45,235 nt of DNA from an uncultured Wohlfahrtiimonas sp. (GCA_947630895.1 CANRJJ010000011.1:1-45235); one strand, 5' to 3'. Positions 9,923 to 19,153 are shown, counted from the stretch's first letter. Made by a program: numbers and translations. Notes: generated by a model from the sequence alone, not told the origin.

Positions 9923-10609
9923 TTAAACAGTTACAGAAACATCCCACATTGAGATATTTTCCGCCATATCCCAGAACATATATTCATAATAACTCGTGCG
10001 TACTACGATCTCTTCTAAAGCTTGTTTAGATTCTTCTGATGCTGTTTCACCAATTTTATCAATTAAGTTAATGCATTTTTCGACTAACGCTGTAAATTCA
10101 GGAGATGAATAAGTTTTCACCCAATCACCATAAAACTCATGCTCTGTTGCACCTGGTTTTTCTGCCAATGCTTTACCAATGTAGTTATAGCTCCAAGCAC
10201 ACGCTAAAACAGCAGCGATCGTATTCTCAACGCCACCTAAAGAAGCTTGGCTCAACATATAGCTAGTGTAAGACAGCATTGTTGCTGATGGCTCAGTTGC
10301 TTCTAACTCTTCAGCAGTAATATCAAATTTAGCAGCATATTGTCGATGAAGATCCATTTCAAAACTTAAAGTACCATGCAACAATTCACCAAAAAGCGTC
10401 ATCGTTGATAAGTCATGCGCTTTCGATGCACCAATAGCAAACAAACGAGAATATTCAATTAAGTAAATATAATCTTGCTTCATATAATGAATGAATTTGG
10501 CTTTATCTAATGTACCGTCGCCAATCCCTTGAACAAAAGGATGAGCTAAATAAGATTGCCATACAGGCTCTACTCGATTAAAAATCTGCTGGCTAAAAGA
10601 TATAGTCAT
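9923..10609 (-). CDS. tenA: Aminopyrimidine aminohydrolase / thiaminase II (TenA)
   Basis: This cytoplasmic enzyme salvages thiamine breakdown products by releasing hydroxymethylpyrimidine from aminopyrimidine. The 228 residues are all alpha-helical in character and show the family active-site positions: Asp46 in MKQDY, catalytic Cys137 in LACAWSY, and Glu209 in YYEYMFWDMA. The gene stands alone, bounded by a terminator on each side. No TPP riboswitch consensus (CUGAGA) is visible in the 100-base upstream gap. No other thiamine gene is nearby, so salvage of an imported pyrimidine is likely, but that is an inference. Confidence 0.93.
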   Translation of the reverse strand: MTISFSQQIFNRVEPVWQSYLAHPFVQGIGDGTLDKAKFIHYMKQDYIYLIEYSRLFAIGASKAHDLSTMTLFGELLHGTLSFEMDLHRQYAAKFDITAEELEATEPSATMLSYTSYMLSQASLGGVENTIAAVLACAWSYNYIGKALAEKPGATEHEFYGDWVKTYSSPEFTALVEKCINLIDKIGETASEESKQALEEIVVRTSYYEYMFWDMAENISMWDVSVTV

Positions 10610-10651
10610 TTTGATCCTCTACATTATTAACTAATAAAATTTACATAATCA

Positions 10652-10673
10652 GAACCCGCCTTTCGGCGGGTTC
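10652..10673 (-). terminator. GC-rich hairpin downstream of brnQ
   Basis: A 9-bp perfect inverted repeat GAACCCGCC / GGCGGGTTC surrounds a 4-base loop (TTTC on the plus strand). On the minus strand it lies 38 bases past the brnQ stop. The following bases are TGATTATG rather than a T-run, so termination may be imperfect and some read-through into tenA is possible. Confidence 0.65.
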
Positions 10674-10711
10674 ATATATGTTTTACTAATGTGCTACTGT
10701 ACTTGCTTTAA

Positions 10712-12115
10712 TTAAGCTTGGCGAGCCTTACCAGATAATAATTTATTAACAATCAAACCAATAATAAATGCTGCAATGGCAGGTACAACCCAACCCATTG
10801 AAATATTATTAAATGGTAATGCTGCTACAAATCCTGCTTCTGGTAAAAATACTGTTGAAACACTGATTACTAATACAACATAAATTGTGATTTGTAATAC
10901 GAGGCTGCTCAACGGCAAAATCAATCTATCGATAAAGATTAAGGCTATCAATGTAATCGTTAATGGATAAACGATCAACAATACAGGAATTGCACCTTTG
11001 ATGATTTGTGCTAAACCTTGATTTGCTAAACCGAAGCTGATCAAAGTAAAGATGATTGCGAATTGCTTGTATGTGAATTTTGGTAACAATTCTGCAAAAT
11101 AACTACTGATTGATACAACTAAACCAATTGCAGTTGTTAAACATGCCAAGAATACGATAATGCCTAAAATGAATTTACCGATTGCCCCCATCGTTAATGC
11201 AGCCACTTCAGTCAAGATATATGTACCACGATCTTGTCCTAATGATGCAAAATGCGCCTCATCAATTGGGAAATGATTACCAATCCAACCTAAAGCAATA
11301 TAGATAATACCTAAAGCTGCACCTGCGATTAAGCCTGCATATGATGAGTATTTAAATAATTCTTTTTGATTAGTAATGCCGTATGCTTTTACTGCTTTCA
11401 ATACAATGATAGAGAATGCAACTGCAGCAATCGTATCCATTGTTTGATAACCTTCCACGAATCCTTTAGCAAACGGTGCTAAACGATAAGCTTCATCAAT
11501 ATTCGCAACTGGTGCTGTTAATTTTGTGAATGAAATCACAATCAAAACAACCATTGTTAACAATAATGCTGGTGTCAAAATTTGACCAACACGATCAACG
11601 ATCTTAGTTGGGTTATAACTTAACCAAAATGTTATCGCGAAGAAAAATGCTGTATAAACAAAAAGTGCCACTTTGCCCACTAAACTCGCTGCTGTTACTG
11701 CATCATCTGATGAATACAATACAGATTTCACACTTTCAGCCAATGTTAAGAAGACAGAGTGCAATACACCACCATCAGAATTAATCAATGGAACCAATGC
11801 CATTTCGTAAGAAACTGTCGCAGTTCTTGGAATTGCAAAGAAAGGTCCAATGGTTAAATAGATCGCAACCATAAAAATTACAGAGAAGATAACGCCAATT
11901 CTTTTAGTTTCAGTGATGAAGCCATCTTCTGAAAATGAACCCGCAATAATACCTAAAAGTGGTAAACCAACACCTGTAATAACAAAACCAATAATCGCAG
12001 GAATAAAGTTATCCCCACTTAACCACCCCGCATTTGGAGGGAAAATCAAGTTACCAGCACCAAAGAAAATGGCGAACAACATAAACCCAATGGCTATAAT
12101 TTTTCGAATAGTCAT
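10712..12115 (-). CDS. brnQ: Branched-chain amino acid:cation symporter BrnQ
   Basis: This inner-membrane carrier of the LIVCS family imports leucine, isoleucine and valine with a cation. The signature FFGAGNLIFPPNAG appears near residue 20, and about twelve hydrophobic segments run through its 467 residues. FGLANQGLAQIIKGAIPVLLIVYPLTI in the later half is also typical. The gene is transcribed alone on the minus strand after a 157-base leader region with competing inverted repeats, described separately. A GC-rich hairpin follows. Confidence 0.95.
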   Translation of the reverse strand: MTIRKIIAIGFMLFAIFFGAGNLIFPPNAGWLSGDNFIPAIIGFVITGVGLPLLGIIAGSFSEDGFITETKRIGVIFSVIFMVAIYLTIGPFFAIPRTATVSYEMALVPLINSDGGVLHSVFLTLAESVKSVLYSSDDAVTAASLVGKVALFVYTAFFFAITFWLSYNPTKIVDRVGQILTPALLLTMVVLIVISFTKLTAPVANIDEAYRLAPFAKGFVEGYQTMDTIAAVAFSIIVLKAVKAYGITNQKELFKYSSYAGLIAGAALGIIYIALGWIGNHFPIDEAHFASLGQDRGTYILTEVAALTMGAIGKFILGIIVFLACLTTAIGLVVSISSYFAELLPKFTYKQFAIIFTLISFGLANQGLAQIIKGAIPVLLIVYPLTITLIALIFIDRLILPLSSLVLQITIYVVLVISVSTVFLPEAGFVAALPFNNISMGWVVPAIAAFIIGLIVNKLLSGKARQA

Positions 12116-12133
12116 ATTAACTCTCTAAGTTTT

Positions 12134-12228
12134 TCAATATTTATATAAAACGTCTTGGATAAAGACACTGTTTACTTGTGGTAAACATAATGGAAAGACC
12201 TTTTGGGTAACCGACATAGATACCACAA
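12134..12228 (-). promoter_or_regulatory. Foldable leader upstream of brnQ with mutually exclusive hairpins and a 27-codon reading frame
   Basis: On the minus strand, the 157 bases between pyrD and brnQ contain a long-range repeat TTGTGGTA (12221-12228) / TACCACAA (12176-12183). They also contain a local hairpin GTTTAC-CACAA-GTAAAC (12170-12186) that uses the same bases, so the two cannot form together. A third hairpin GTCTT-TATCC-AAGAC (12152-12166), extendable by G-U pairs, is followed by GTTTTATATA, which is terminator-like. An ATG at 12217 opens a 27-codon frame to TGA at 12134, with five Val, three Leu and one Ile codons. The third hairpin could instead be the end of the pyrD transcript. 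Attenuation is an inference. Confidence 0.35.
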
Positions 12229-12272
12229 ATATAAATAAGCATCAATATCCAGTGTGTTTTATATAGATATAT

Positions 12273-13280
12273 TTATTTAGAAAGTAATTGTTTATTAATG
12301 TTTTCAATCAATTGAGGACCTTTATAAATAAAGCCTGAATATACTTGAACCAATTTTGCACCTACTTTAATTTTACTTTCTGCATCTTCACCAGTCATAA
12401 CCCCACCAGCTGCAATAACAGGAATCGATTCAGGTAAGTTATCCACTAATGTTTTAACCACTGCAGTTGCTTTTTCAGTCAATGGCGCACCACTTAACCC
12501 ACCTACTTCTTCAGCATTTTCCAAGCCTTTAACTGCATCTCGACTTAAAGTTGTGTTCGTCGCGATTACGCCATCTAGCTCAACTGCTTTAATCACTTCA
12601 ATGGATTCAAGTAACTCTTCTTCACTCATATCTGGTGCAAGCTTGACCACTAACGGCGTATATTTACCATATTTTTCTGACAATACTTTTTGTTCATTTT
12701 TTAATGTTTGAAGCAATTGAGAAAGCTGATCTTTACCTTGCAGAGAGCGTAAGTTTTTAGTGTTAGGCGATGAAATATTAATCGTAATGTAATCTGCCAA
12801 TTGATACGCTTTTTGCAAACAATTCACATAGTCATCAGTTGCTTTATGAATTGGAGTAATCGCATTTTTACCGATATTCACACCAATCAATGGACCATCT
12901 GAATGATTCAAGCGATATTCTTCTAAATTTCTTAATAAATAATCGATGCCTTTATTGTTAAAGCCCATTCGATTAATAATTGCTTGTTTTTCAGGAATTC
13001 TAAATAAGCGCGGTTTTGGATTTCCAGCTTGTGGCAATGGTGTAACTGTACCAATTTCAACAAACCCAAAACCCATTTTTGCCCATGCGGACAATGCTTC
13101 GCCATTCTTATCTAAGCCAGCAGCCAACCCTACTCTATTTTTAAACTCTAATCCCATCACAGTTGTAGGATCATTTTCTAGTGTTTGTTGAATAGGTAAT
13201 AGTGGCAATGTTGCAATCGCAAGGTTATGTGCTGTTTCTGCTGGAATATTTAATAAAAAACGACGGGCAAACTCCATCAT
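12273..13280 (-). CDS. pyrD: Dihydroorotate dehydrogenase (quinone), class 2
   Basis: This membrane-associated flavoprotein oxidises dihydroorotate to orotate and passes electrons to quinone in pyrimidine biosynthesis. FMN-site patterns VGLAAGLDKNGEA, FNNKG and the catalytic-serine segment ITINISSPNTKNLRSLQG are present, with the class 2 N-terminal helix. The start is chosen at the ATGATG at 13280: AAGGAG sits six bases upstream, and the recO stop (TGA) overlaps it in an ATGA arrangement, giving 335 residues, close to E. coli PyrD. The frame continues 18 residues further upstream inside recO, but those residues look unrelated. It is the last gene of the long minus-strand block. Confidence 0.96.
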   Translation of the reverse strand: MMEFARRFLLNIPAETAHNLAIATLPLLPIQQTLENDPTTVMGLEFKNRVGLAAGLDKNGEALSAWAKMGFGFVEIGTVTPLPQAGNPKPRLFRIPEKQAIINRMGFNNKGIDYLLRNLEEYRLNHSDGPLIGVNIGKNAITPIHKATDDYVNCLQKAYQLADYITINISSPNTKNLRSLQGKDQLSQLLQTLKNEQKVLSEKYGKYTPLVVKLAPDMSEEELLESIEVIKAVELDGVIATNTTLSRDAVKGLENAEEVGGLSGAPLTEKATAVVKTLVDNLPESIPVIAAGGVMTGEDAESKIKVGAKLVQVYSGFIYKGPQLIENINKQLLSK

Positions 13281-14017
13281 AAGGAACTCCTTTTCTCTCT
13301 TTCTTGATGTTTTAAATACAACGATTTCAGCCACTCTCTCGATTGTAATGGCTTAGGACCTAACTGTGGCTGTAGTAAATAGCGCATCATTCGTTTATAC
13401 GTTTGTAGTAATTCTTTATTAATCAAAGCATGATCATTGCTTTCTGTGATCTCATTCATTAATAAAATATGTTCACCCAATACGGTTAAATGATGTGTTT
13501 TCTGTTTAAATTTACTGAAGCCATTTTCTGCACAAAGATGATAATGCAAGTTCTCCACAAACTCATCACCATCATTATCCGTGGATAAATCAGGCATTAC
13601 TCCTAAAGACTCTAACAATGTTCTTTCAAAGCAACGAAGCATCCACTCTTGTAAGACATCATCACCATATTCTAGCGCTTTCACCGCTCGCCAATAATGT
13701 GTAAATAATACTGAATCTGAATGATTTCGTGGCAATAATCGAAGCAAAATCTCATTTAAATAATAGCCTGACCAAATGTTCAAGCCTTGTATAAAAGATG
13801 ATTGAACAGAATCATAATCTTCAGAAAAATAAAATATTTTCCCTTCTTTTAAATGCCAAGTGCCCAATTGAAAAACTTGATCTGAATATTTTTGTTTTTG
13901 TGCCCTATTCACTAAGACAGATATTTTTCCATGGCGCTCAGTAAAAAGATCGAGTAAAACTCGATCTTCTTGATATGCACTTCTTTTTAAAATAACGCCT
14001 AGGGTTTCAGATGTCAC
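13277..14017 (-). CDS. recO: DNA repair protein RecO
   Basis: RecO works with RecR (and RecF) to load RecA onto SSB-coated single strands. Its N-terminal OB fold is visible as ILKRSAYQEDRVLLDLFTERHGKISVLVNRAQKQK, followed by the helical region with SGYYLNEILLRLLPR and a leucine-rich tail. The 246 residues are normal. The start is a GTG at 14017, two bases after the mlaD stop, and the end overlaps the pyrD start by four bases, so the three genes are translationally coupled. Confidence 0.93.
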   Translation of the reverse strand: MTSETLGVILKRSAYQEDRVLLDLFTERHGKISVLVNRAQKQKYSDQVFQLGTWHLKEGKIFYFSEDYDSVQSSFIQGLNIWSGYYLNEILLRLLPRNHSDSVLFTHYWRAVKALEYGDDVLQEWMLRCFERTLLESLGVMPDLSTDNDGDEFVENLHYHLCAENGFSKFKQKTHHLTVLGEHILLMNEITESNDHALINKELLQTYKRMMRYLLQPQLGPKPLQSREWLKSLYLKHQEREKRSSL

Positions 14018-14019
14018 AG

Positions 14020-14475
14020 TTAATCTTTATTACCCATAGAAGTTAAAAACTGACCAATCAATCTTTCGATCACTAAAGCTGATTGCGTTAACTTAATAGA
14101 ATCACCACTTTCCAATGGCATTGGCGCACCACCAGGATCTAAAGCAACATATTGCTCGCCCACTAATCCAGCGGTATAAATCATCGCTACGCTATCTTTA
14201 GGGATTTCGTATTTTTCATCCAATTTCATTTCAACAATCGCTTTAAAATCATCTGGATCTAAAGAGATATGAGAAACACGCCCTACGCGAACACCACCAA
14301 TCATAACTGGTGCTTTCACCTTTAAAGAGCCAACATTATCAAAGCCAGCAGAAACTGTAATTTGTTTGCTAAAGCGACCATCTGTACTGCTCGCAGTTAA
14401 TGCTAACCACACCAAAGCGATCACGCCAAAAATAACAAATAACCCAACGGAAAAATTTACTGCTCGTGTATTCAT
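14020..14475 (-). CDS. mlaD: MCE-domain phospholipid transport protein MlaD, standing alone
   Basis: This is an inner-membrane-anchored periplasmic MCE protein of the Mla system, which moves phospholipids between the membranes to keep outer-membrane asymmetry. There is one N-terminal membrane helix (about 7-27) and then the MCE domain: ITVSAGFDNVGSLKVKAPVMIGGVRVGRVSHISLD, MIYTAGLVGEQYVALDPGG and a hydrophobic C-terminal helix. The 151 residues are the right size for MlaD rather than for a multi-MCE PqiB/YebT protein. MlaF, MlaE, MlaC and MlaB are not adjacent, which is unlike the usual mlaFEDCB operon. The gene sits between rnhB and recO. Confidence 0.88.
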   Translation of the reverse strand: MNTRAVNFSVGLFVIFGVIALVWLALTASSTDGRFSKQITVSAGFDNVGSLKVKAPVMIGGVRVGRVSHISLDPDDFKAIVEMKLDEKYEIPKDSVAMIYTAGLVGEQYVALDPGGAPMPLESGDSIKLTQSALVIERLIGQFLTSMGNKD

Positions 14476-14523
14476 ACTGATCTCACTAAATTTATATAAT
14501 CTGAAACAGATTCTACTATGTTT

Positions 14524-15138
14524 TTAAGCCTTATGCATTGCCAAAGCTTTTTGAATCGGCGCAAAGCTTCTGCGATGACAATCTAAAACGCCATACTGCG
14601 CAATTGCTTCCATGTGCTGCTTCGTTCCATAACCTTTATGTTTTGCAAAGCCATACTCAGGATTTTTCTGATCAGCTTCAATCATAGATAGATCTCGTGC
14701 AGTTTTTGCTAAGATACTTGCAGCACTAATTTCTTCATGGAGTAAGTCGCCTTTGATCACTGTTTCACATTGATATTGACTAGGAAATTTAGGATTTTGA
14801 TTACCATCCACTCGAACTAATTGCGGTGTTACTGATAATCCTGCAACAGCTCTTCGCATTGCTAATAATGTTGCTTGCAAGATATTTAGCTCATCAATCT
14901 CTTGAACGCTTGCTGATGCAATACACCATGATTTGGCTTTTTTCTTAATTTCATCTGCAATCAAATATCTTTTCTTCTCAGATATTTTCTTAGAATCTGT
15001 TAACCCTTCAATGCCATGATTCTCATCTAAAATAACAGCTGCGGCATATACATCACCACACAATGGACCACGCCCTGCTTCATCGACACCTGCAATTAAT
15101 ATAACTGCTGAGTCTTCTTCAAATAGCTCTATTTGCAT
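14524..15138 (-). CDS. rnhB: Ribonuclease HII
   Basis: This enzyme cleaves the RNA strand at ribonucleotides embedded in DNA duplexes. The signature [12 protein letters not shown] near residue 18 supplies the first two catalytic acids. VDGNQNP and SILAKTARD provide the others. [27 protein letters not shown] is the typical C-terminal pattern. At 204 residues it is full length. It begins directly after the lpxB stop codon, the conserved lpxB-rnhB adjacency of gammaproteobacteria. Confidence 0.97.
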   Translation of the reverse strand: MQIELFEEDSAVILIAGVDEAGRGPLCGDVYAAAVILDENHGIEGLTDSKKISEKKRYLIADEIKKKAKSWCIASASVQEIDELNILQATLLAMRRAVAGLSVTPQLVRVDGNQNPKFPSQYQCETVIKGDLLHEEISAASILAKTARDLSMIEADQKNPEYGFAKHKGYGTKQHMEAIAQYGVLDCHRRSFAPIQKALAMHKA

Positions 15139-16302
15139 CTACAATGATTTCACTAATTTACTAATAATTGCATCTGCCGCTGCTTTATCTGCATTCAAGC
15201 GCAGTGCTTTATGAATCTCTAAATATTCCGCCATCAAAATCGGATCATTTGTTTTAGCAAATGCCTCTTCTACCAATGGCACAAGCTGATCTGCAACCAC
15301 AGCTTCCTGAAATACTTCAGGCACTAATTTTTTACGAGCTAAGATATTGGGCAAGGAAAAAAATGGTGTACGCACTACTTTTTTCGCAATGTATGCCGTT
15401 AAAGATGAGAATTTATATGCCACAACCATAGGTTTTTTCAGAAGCATTGCTTCTAAAGTCGCAGTGCCTGAGGCTAATAAAATTGCATCTGATGCTTCCA
15501 TCGCCAATCTTGAATCGCCTAAAAGCACCTTAAATGCTGCTTGCTCACCATCTGAATATCGACTCAATTCTTTTTGAACAATTTCATAAATATGCTCTGT
15601 TGCTGCGGGCAGCACAAATATTAACTCTTTATTATTGTTCAACAATAATTGAGCAGTTTGTAAGAATATTGGTAATAAGCGTGATACTTCGCTCATTCGA
15701 CTACCTGGCAATAAAGCTAACACTTTAGCACTATCAGATATTCCCAATGCTTTACGAGCAATAGCTGCATTTGACTCTAAAGGTACTTCATCTGCTAATC
15801 GATGCCCAACACACACAGCATCTACTTTGTGTTTACGATAAATATCCACTTCAAATGGAAATAAACACAACACTTTATCAATTGATTTTTTAATGGTAAA
15901 AACACGCTTTTCACGCCACACCCAAATAGAAGGTGAAACATAATGAAAAGTTGTAATTCCAATTTGCTTAATTGAATGAGCAACTTTTAAGTTAAAGTCA
16001 GGCGCATCGATACCGATAAATGCCACAGGCATTCTATCTTCTGCGGCTTTAACCAATTGCATTTTCAATCGTAATAATTTGGGTAAATGGATTAAAACTT
16101 CAAATAAACCCATTACAGACAATGTTTCTATCGGCGCTAAACTTTGAAAACCTTCAGCAATCATTAAAGGACCACCCACGCCAAAAAATTCAGCGTGAGG
16201 GAACTCTTCTTTCAATGCCTTGATTAAACCAGCACCTAAGATATCACCAGATAGTTCGCCAGCAACAATCATAAATGTCGGGGATGATGATATCTCTTTC
16301 AT
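15139..16302 (-). CDS. lpxB: Lipid-A-disaccharide synthase
   Basis: This peripheral membrane glycosyltransferase (GT19) joins UDP-2,3-diacylglucosamine and lipid X to give the tetra-acylated disaccharide of lipid A. It begins with MIVAGELSGDILGAGLI. It also has IGIDAPDFNL, HYVSPSIWVWREKR and LALLPGSRMSEVSRLLP, all characteristic of the family. The 387 residues are full length. Nine bases separate it from lpxA upstream, and rnhB touches its end. Confidence 0.97.
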   Translation of the reverse strand: MKEISSSPTFMIVAGELSGDILGAGLIKALKEEFPHAEFFGVGGPLMIAEGFQSLAPIETLSVMGLFEVLIHLPKLLRLKMQLVKAAEDRMPVAFIGIDAPDFNLKVAHSIKQIGITTFHYVSPSIWVWREKRVFTIKKSIDKVLCLFPFEVDIYRKHKVDAVCVGHRLADEVPLESNAAIARKALGISDSAKVLALLPGSRMSEVSRLLPIFLQTAQLLLNNNKELIFVLPAATEHIYEIVQKELSRYSDGEQAAFKVLLGDSRLAMEASDAILLASGTATLEAMLLKKPMVVAYKFSSLTAYIAKKVVRTPFFSLPNILARKKLVPEVFQEAVVADQLVPLVEEAFAKTNDPILMAEYLEIHKALRLNADKAAADAIISKLVKSL

Positions 16303-16311
16303 ATTAAACCT

Positions 16312-17103
16312 TTATCTTACTATGCCACGTTGCGTCGGCACTTCTAAAAACTCTACCATTTTTTGTAAGTGAGGAAACTCAACTGCAATTTCCTTAATCT
16401 CATCAATCGCATCTTGTAGCGCTAAATTCTGACGATACAAAATTTTGTATGCTTTCTTCGTTGCTGAAATTGCTTCTGGCTCAAAACCATGACGTCTTAA
16501 ACCTTCAGAGTTAATTCCAGCTGGCTCAGCACGATATCCTGCCGCTGTAATAAATGGCGGTACATCACGATGGATCCCCGAAGAGAATCCAGTAATTGCA
16601 CCTGTACCCACTCTACAGCGCTGATAAATCATTGAGTATCCACCCAAGATTACATCATCTTCAATAATCGCATGCCCTGCTAAAGAAGCACCGTTTGCAA
16701 ATATCGTTCTAGAGCCAACAATACAGTCATGTGCAATATGACAAGTTGCCATGATCCAGTTATCATCACCGATCTTAGTCAACCCTGCATCTTGAACAGT
16801 ACCACGATTGATCGAAACATATTCACGAATGGTATTTCGATCACCAATGTGCAGCTCAGTAAAGTCATTTTCCTTAAACTTTTTATCCTGAGGAACTTCG
16901 CCAATCGAAGAAAATTGGTAAAACATATTATCTTTACCAATCGTTGTATTCGCACCAATCACAACATGAGAAATCAATTTAGTGCCTGAGCCGATTTTAC
17001 TATTCGCCCCAATAACACAAAAAGGACCAATCGTCACATTCTCAGCAATATCTGCACTCGCATCAATCACAGCCGTTGGGTGAATTAAATTTTCATTTGA
17101 CAT
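16312..17103 (-). CDS. lpxA: UDP-N-acetylglucosamine O-acyltransferase
   Basis: This enzyme makes the first committed acyl transfer of lipid A synthesis, from acyl-ACP to the 3-OH of UDP-GlcNAc. The N-terminal two-thirds are hexapeptide repeats of a left-handed beta-helix (IHPTAVIDASADIAENVTIGPFCVIG...). The catalytic histidine lies in CHIAHDCIVG, followed by HAIIEDDVILGG and a C-terminal helical part. The 263 residues are normal. It sits between fabZ and lpxB in the canonical order. Confidence 0.97.
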   Translation of the reverse strand: MSNENLIHPTAVIDASADIAENVTIGPFCVIGANSKIGSGTKLISHVVIGANTTIGKDNMFYQFSSIGEVPQDKKFKENDFTELHIGDRNTIREYVSINRGTVQDAGLTKIGDDNWIMATCHIAHDCIVGSRTIFANGASLAGHAIIEDDVILGGYSMIYQRCRVGTGAITGFSSGIHRDVPPFITAAGYRAEPAGINSEGLRRHGFEPEAISATKKAYKILYRQNLALQDAIDEIKEIAVEFPHLQKMVEFLEVPTQRGIVR

Positions 17104-17131
17104 AATTCTATCTCCTTATAGAAATACAGAA

Positions 17132-17587
17132 TTAAAATGCCTCTTGACGCATACACATAACTTCTGCTTCGCAGACAACGGCACCATCTACTCTCGCAAC
17201 ACCTGAGAATGCCCAGATACCACGACGAGCTTTTAGGAATTTCACTTCGATTTCCATAGTATCACCTGGTTCAACAGGTTTTCTAAAACGAGCTTTATCA
17301 ATTCCTACGAAATAGTAAATAGAATTAGGTGTTGCATCTTCACCTGCTGTTTTATATGCCAAAATACCTGTTGCTTGAGCAATCGCTTCAAGAATCAAAA
17401 CGCCTGGCATAATTGGCTTAACTGGAAAGTGACCTGTAAAATAAGGTTCGTTATAGCTTACATTTTTGCGCGCTAACAACGTTTCACCAGGAACATAATC
17501 TAACACTCTATCGATCAACAAAAATGGGTATCGATGAGGTAAATATTTCATAATTTCATTAATATCAATAATTTTAGCGTCTGACAC
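17132..17587 (-). CDS. fabZ: 3-hydroxyacyl-ACP dehydratase FabZ
   Basis: This hot-dog-fold enzyme dehydrates 3-hydroxyacyl-ACP in fatty acid elongation, drawing on the same hydroxymyristoyl-ACP pool that LpxA and LpxD use. Catalytic patterns [13 protein letters not shown] (His) and [14 protein letters not shown] (Glu) are present, with [11 protein letters not shown] between them. At 151 residues it is full length. The placement between lpxD and lpxA is the conserved one. Confidence 0.97.
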   Translation of the reverse strand: MSDAKIIDINEIMKYLPHRYPFLLIDRVLDYVPGETLLARKNVSYNEPYFTGHFPVKPIMPGVLILEAIAQATGILAYKTAGEDATPNSIYYFVGIDKARFRKPVEPGDTMEIEVKFLKARRGIWAFSGVARVDGAVVCEAEVMCMRQEAF

Positions 17588-17599
17588 TTCTAACTTTCC

Positions 17600-18634
17600 T
17601 TATTCTTCCAAGTCTATTTTCTTTTCTAACGCCTTAACACGACGATAGAGCTTATCAATCTGTTGCAACTGAATCACATTTCTGCGCCAGCTGCGGTTAT
17701 CCGTTACAGGCATCCCCGAAGAATATACGCCTGGTTCAACCAATGAGTGGGTAATCATTGTATTACCCGTAACCATCACACCATCATGTATTGTGATATG
17801 ACCATTAATACCAACGCCACCACCGATGACAACATTATTGCCAATTGTTGCTGAGCCTGCTATTCCTGTAAATCCTGAAATAACTGTATGTTCGCCAACT
17901 AAGCCGTTATGGCCTAATTGAACATGATTATCTATTTTAGTGCCTTTGCCGATAAAAGTATCTTCGATTGCACCACGATCAATACAGCTATTTGCACCAA
18001 TATCAACATCATCCGATAAAATCACTCGCCCTACCTGAGCTATTTTCACATAACCTTTAGGACCTCTTGCAAAACCAAAACCTTCTGCACCAATCACAGA
18101 CCCAGGATGCAAAGTCACCCTATCACCTAATTCACAACCATAACAAACTGTTACATTGGGGTATAAAAAGCAATCCTCACCAATCACAACATCTTTTTCA
18201 ATAACTGTTCCCGCTTTGATCACACTATTATTGCCTATGCGCACATTGTCTTCGATCGTCACATTCTGCCCAATAAAAACGTTTTCACCAATGCTTGCAC
18301 TATCAGCAATAGAAGCACTTGGATGAATATTATTAGTCGATTGCTTAGGGCGCGGATCAAATAACTGTGAAACATATGCCCATGCTAGATATGGATTTTT
18401 AGTAACAAGCGTATTGCCTGAAAAATTTTCCAATAGATCAGGAGATAAAATGACAACTGCTGCTTTAGTATCTTCAAGATATTGTCGATATTTAACATTA
18501 TTAACAAAAGCAATTTCGCCTTGAGTTGCATTCTGAATCGTTGCTAGCTTAGTAACTTCGCAATTTCCATCACCATGCAATACTAAATCATCTACGTATT
18601 GAACAACGTAATTAAATATTTCTGACAATAACAT
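17600..18634 (-). CDS. lpxD: UDP-3-O-acylglucosamine N-acyltransferase
   Basis: This enzyme transfers the N-linked hydroxyacyl chain in the third step of lipid A synthesis. An N-terminal uridine-binding domain (about 1-100, with GEIAFVNNVKYRQYL) precedes a long run of hexapeptide repeats. The active-site histidine is in DNHVQLGHNGLVGEHTVI. IGAEGFGFARGPKGYVKIAQVGRV is typical of the family. The C-terminal helix ends at 344 residues. It follows skp by three bases. Confidence 0.97.
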   Translation of the reverse strand: MLLSEIFNYVVQYVDDLVLHGDGNCEVTKLATIQNATQGEIAFVNNVKYRQYLEDTKAAVVILSPDLLENFSGNTLVTKNPYLAWAYVSQLFDPRPKQSTNNIHPSASIADSASIGENVFIGQNVTIEDNVRIGNNSVIKAGTVIEKDVVIGEDCFLYPNVTVCYGCELGDRVTLHPGSVIGAEGFGFARGPKGYVKIAQVGRVILSDDVDIGANSCIDRGAIEDTFIGKGTKIDNHVQLGHNGLVGEHTVISGFTGIAGSATIGNNVVIGGGVGINGHITIHDGVMVTGNTMITHSLVEPGVYSSGMPVTDNRSWRRNVIQLQQIDKLYRRVKALEKKIDLEE

Positions 18635-18637
18635 TTA

Positions 18638-19153
18638 TTACTTCTCTAATTTTTCTTTAAGGGCATCCAAAATTGGATCTGTTAACTGCAATTTTTCTGA
18701 TGCATAAATCATTCCCGACTCTAGAATTAAATCGTACTGATGTGTCTCAGCATATTCTAAAATCGTATCTGAAATCTCTTTCTGCATTTTATACAGCTCT
18801 TCATTTCGTCTTAAATTATAATCCTGTCTAAATTCTGCCGCTAAACGAGCATATTCTCTTTCTAAATTCAATAATTCTCTCTCATGAGTTTTTCGATTTT
18901 CATCCGTCAATTCTATTTCAAGAGTAATATTTTGAATTTTTCTAAGCTCTATACCCAGTGTTCTTAAGGTTTCATCTTTATCAGAAAACTCATTCTGTAA
19001 AATATCATGAACACCCTTAATGACAGAATATTCTTCCACTAATCTCGCCATATCAACAACACCAAACTTAACTGTTTGATTTTGTGCATTAGCAAAATTT
19101 AAAACCATACTGCTTATTGCTATCAACAGTATGGCTTTAATAGATTTCAACAT
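18638..19153 (-). CDS. skp: Periplasmic chaperone Skp/OmpH
   Basis: This trimeric periplasmic chaperone holds unfolded outer-membrane proteins on their way to the BAM complex. It has a signal peptide (MLKSIKAILLIAISSMVLNFANA), then KFGVVDMARLVEEYSVIKGVHDILQNEF, and long charged coiled-coil helices. The ATG at 19153 is chosen because AAGAGA lies six bases upstream. A TTG at 19171 would add six residues before a normal signal peptide. The resulting 171 residues fit the family. It directly follows bamA, its functional partner. Confidence 0.92.
   Translation of the reverse strand: MLKSIKAILLIAISSMVLNFANAQNQTVKFGVVDMARLVEEYSVIKGVHDILQNEFSDKDETLRTLGIELRKIQNITLEIELTDENRKTHERELLNLEREYARLAAEFRQDYNLRRNEELYKMQKEISDTILEYAETHQYDLILESGMIYASEKLQLTDPILDALKEKLEK

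Noticed and set aside
10610-10711. TPP riboswitch in front of tenA
   Set aside because: The gap contains only the GC-rich hairpin after brnQ and AT-rich sequence; the conserved CUGAGA and pyrophosphate-helix motifs are absent.
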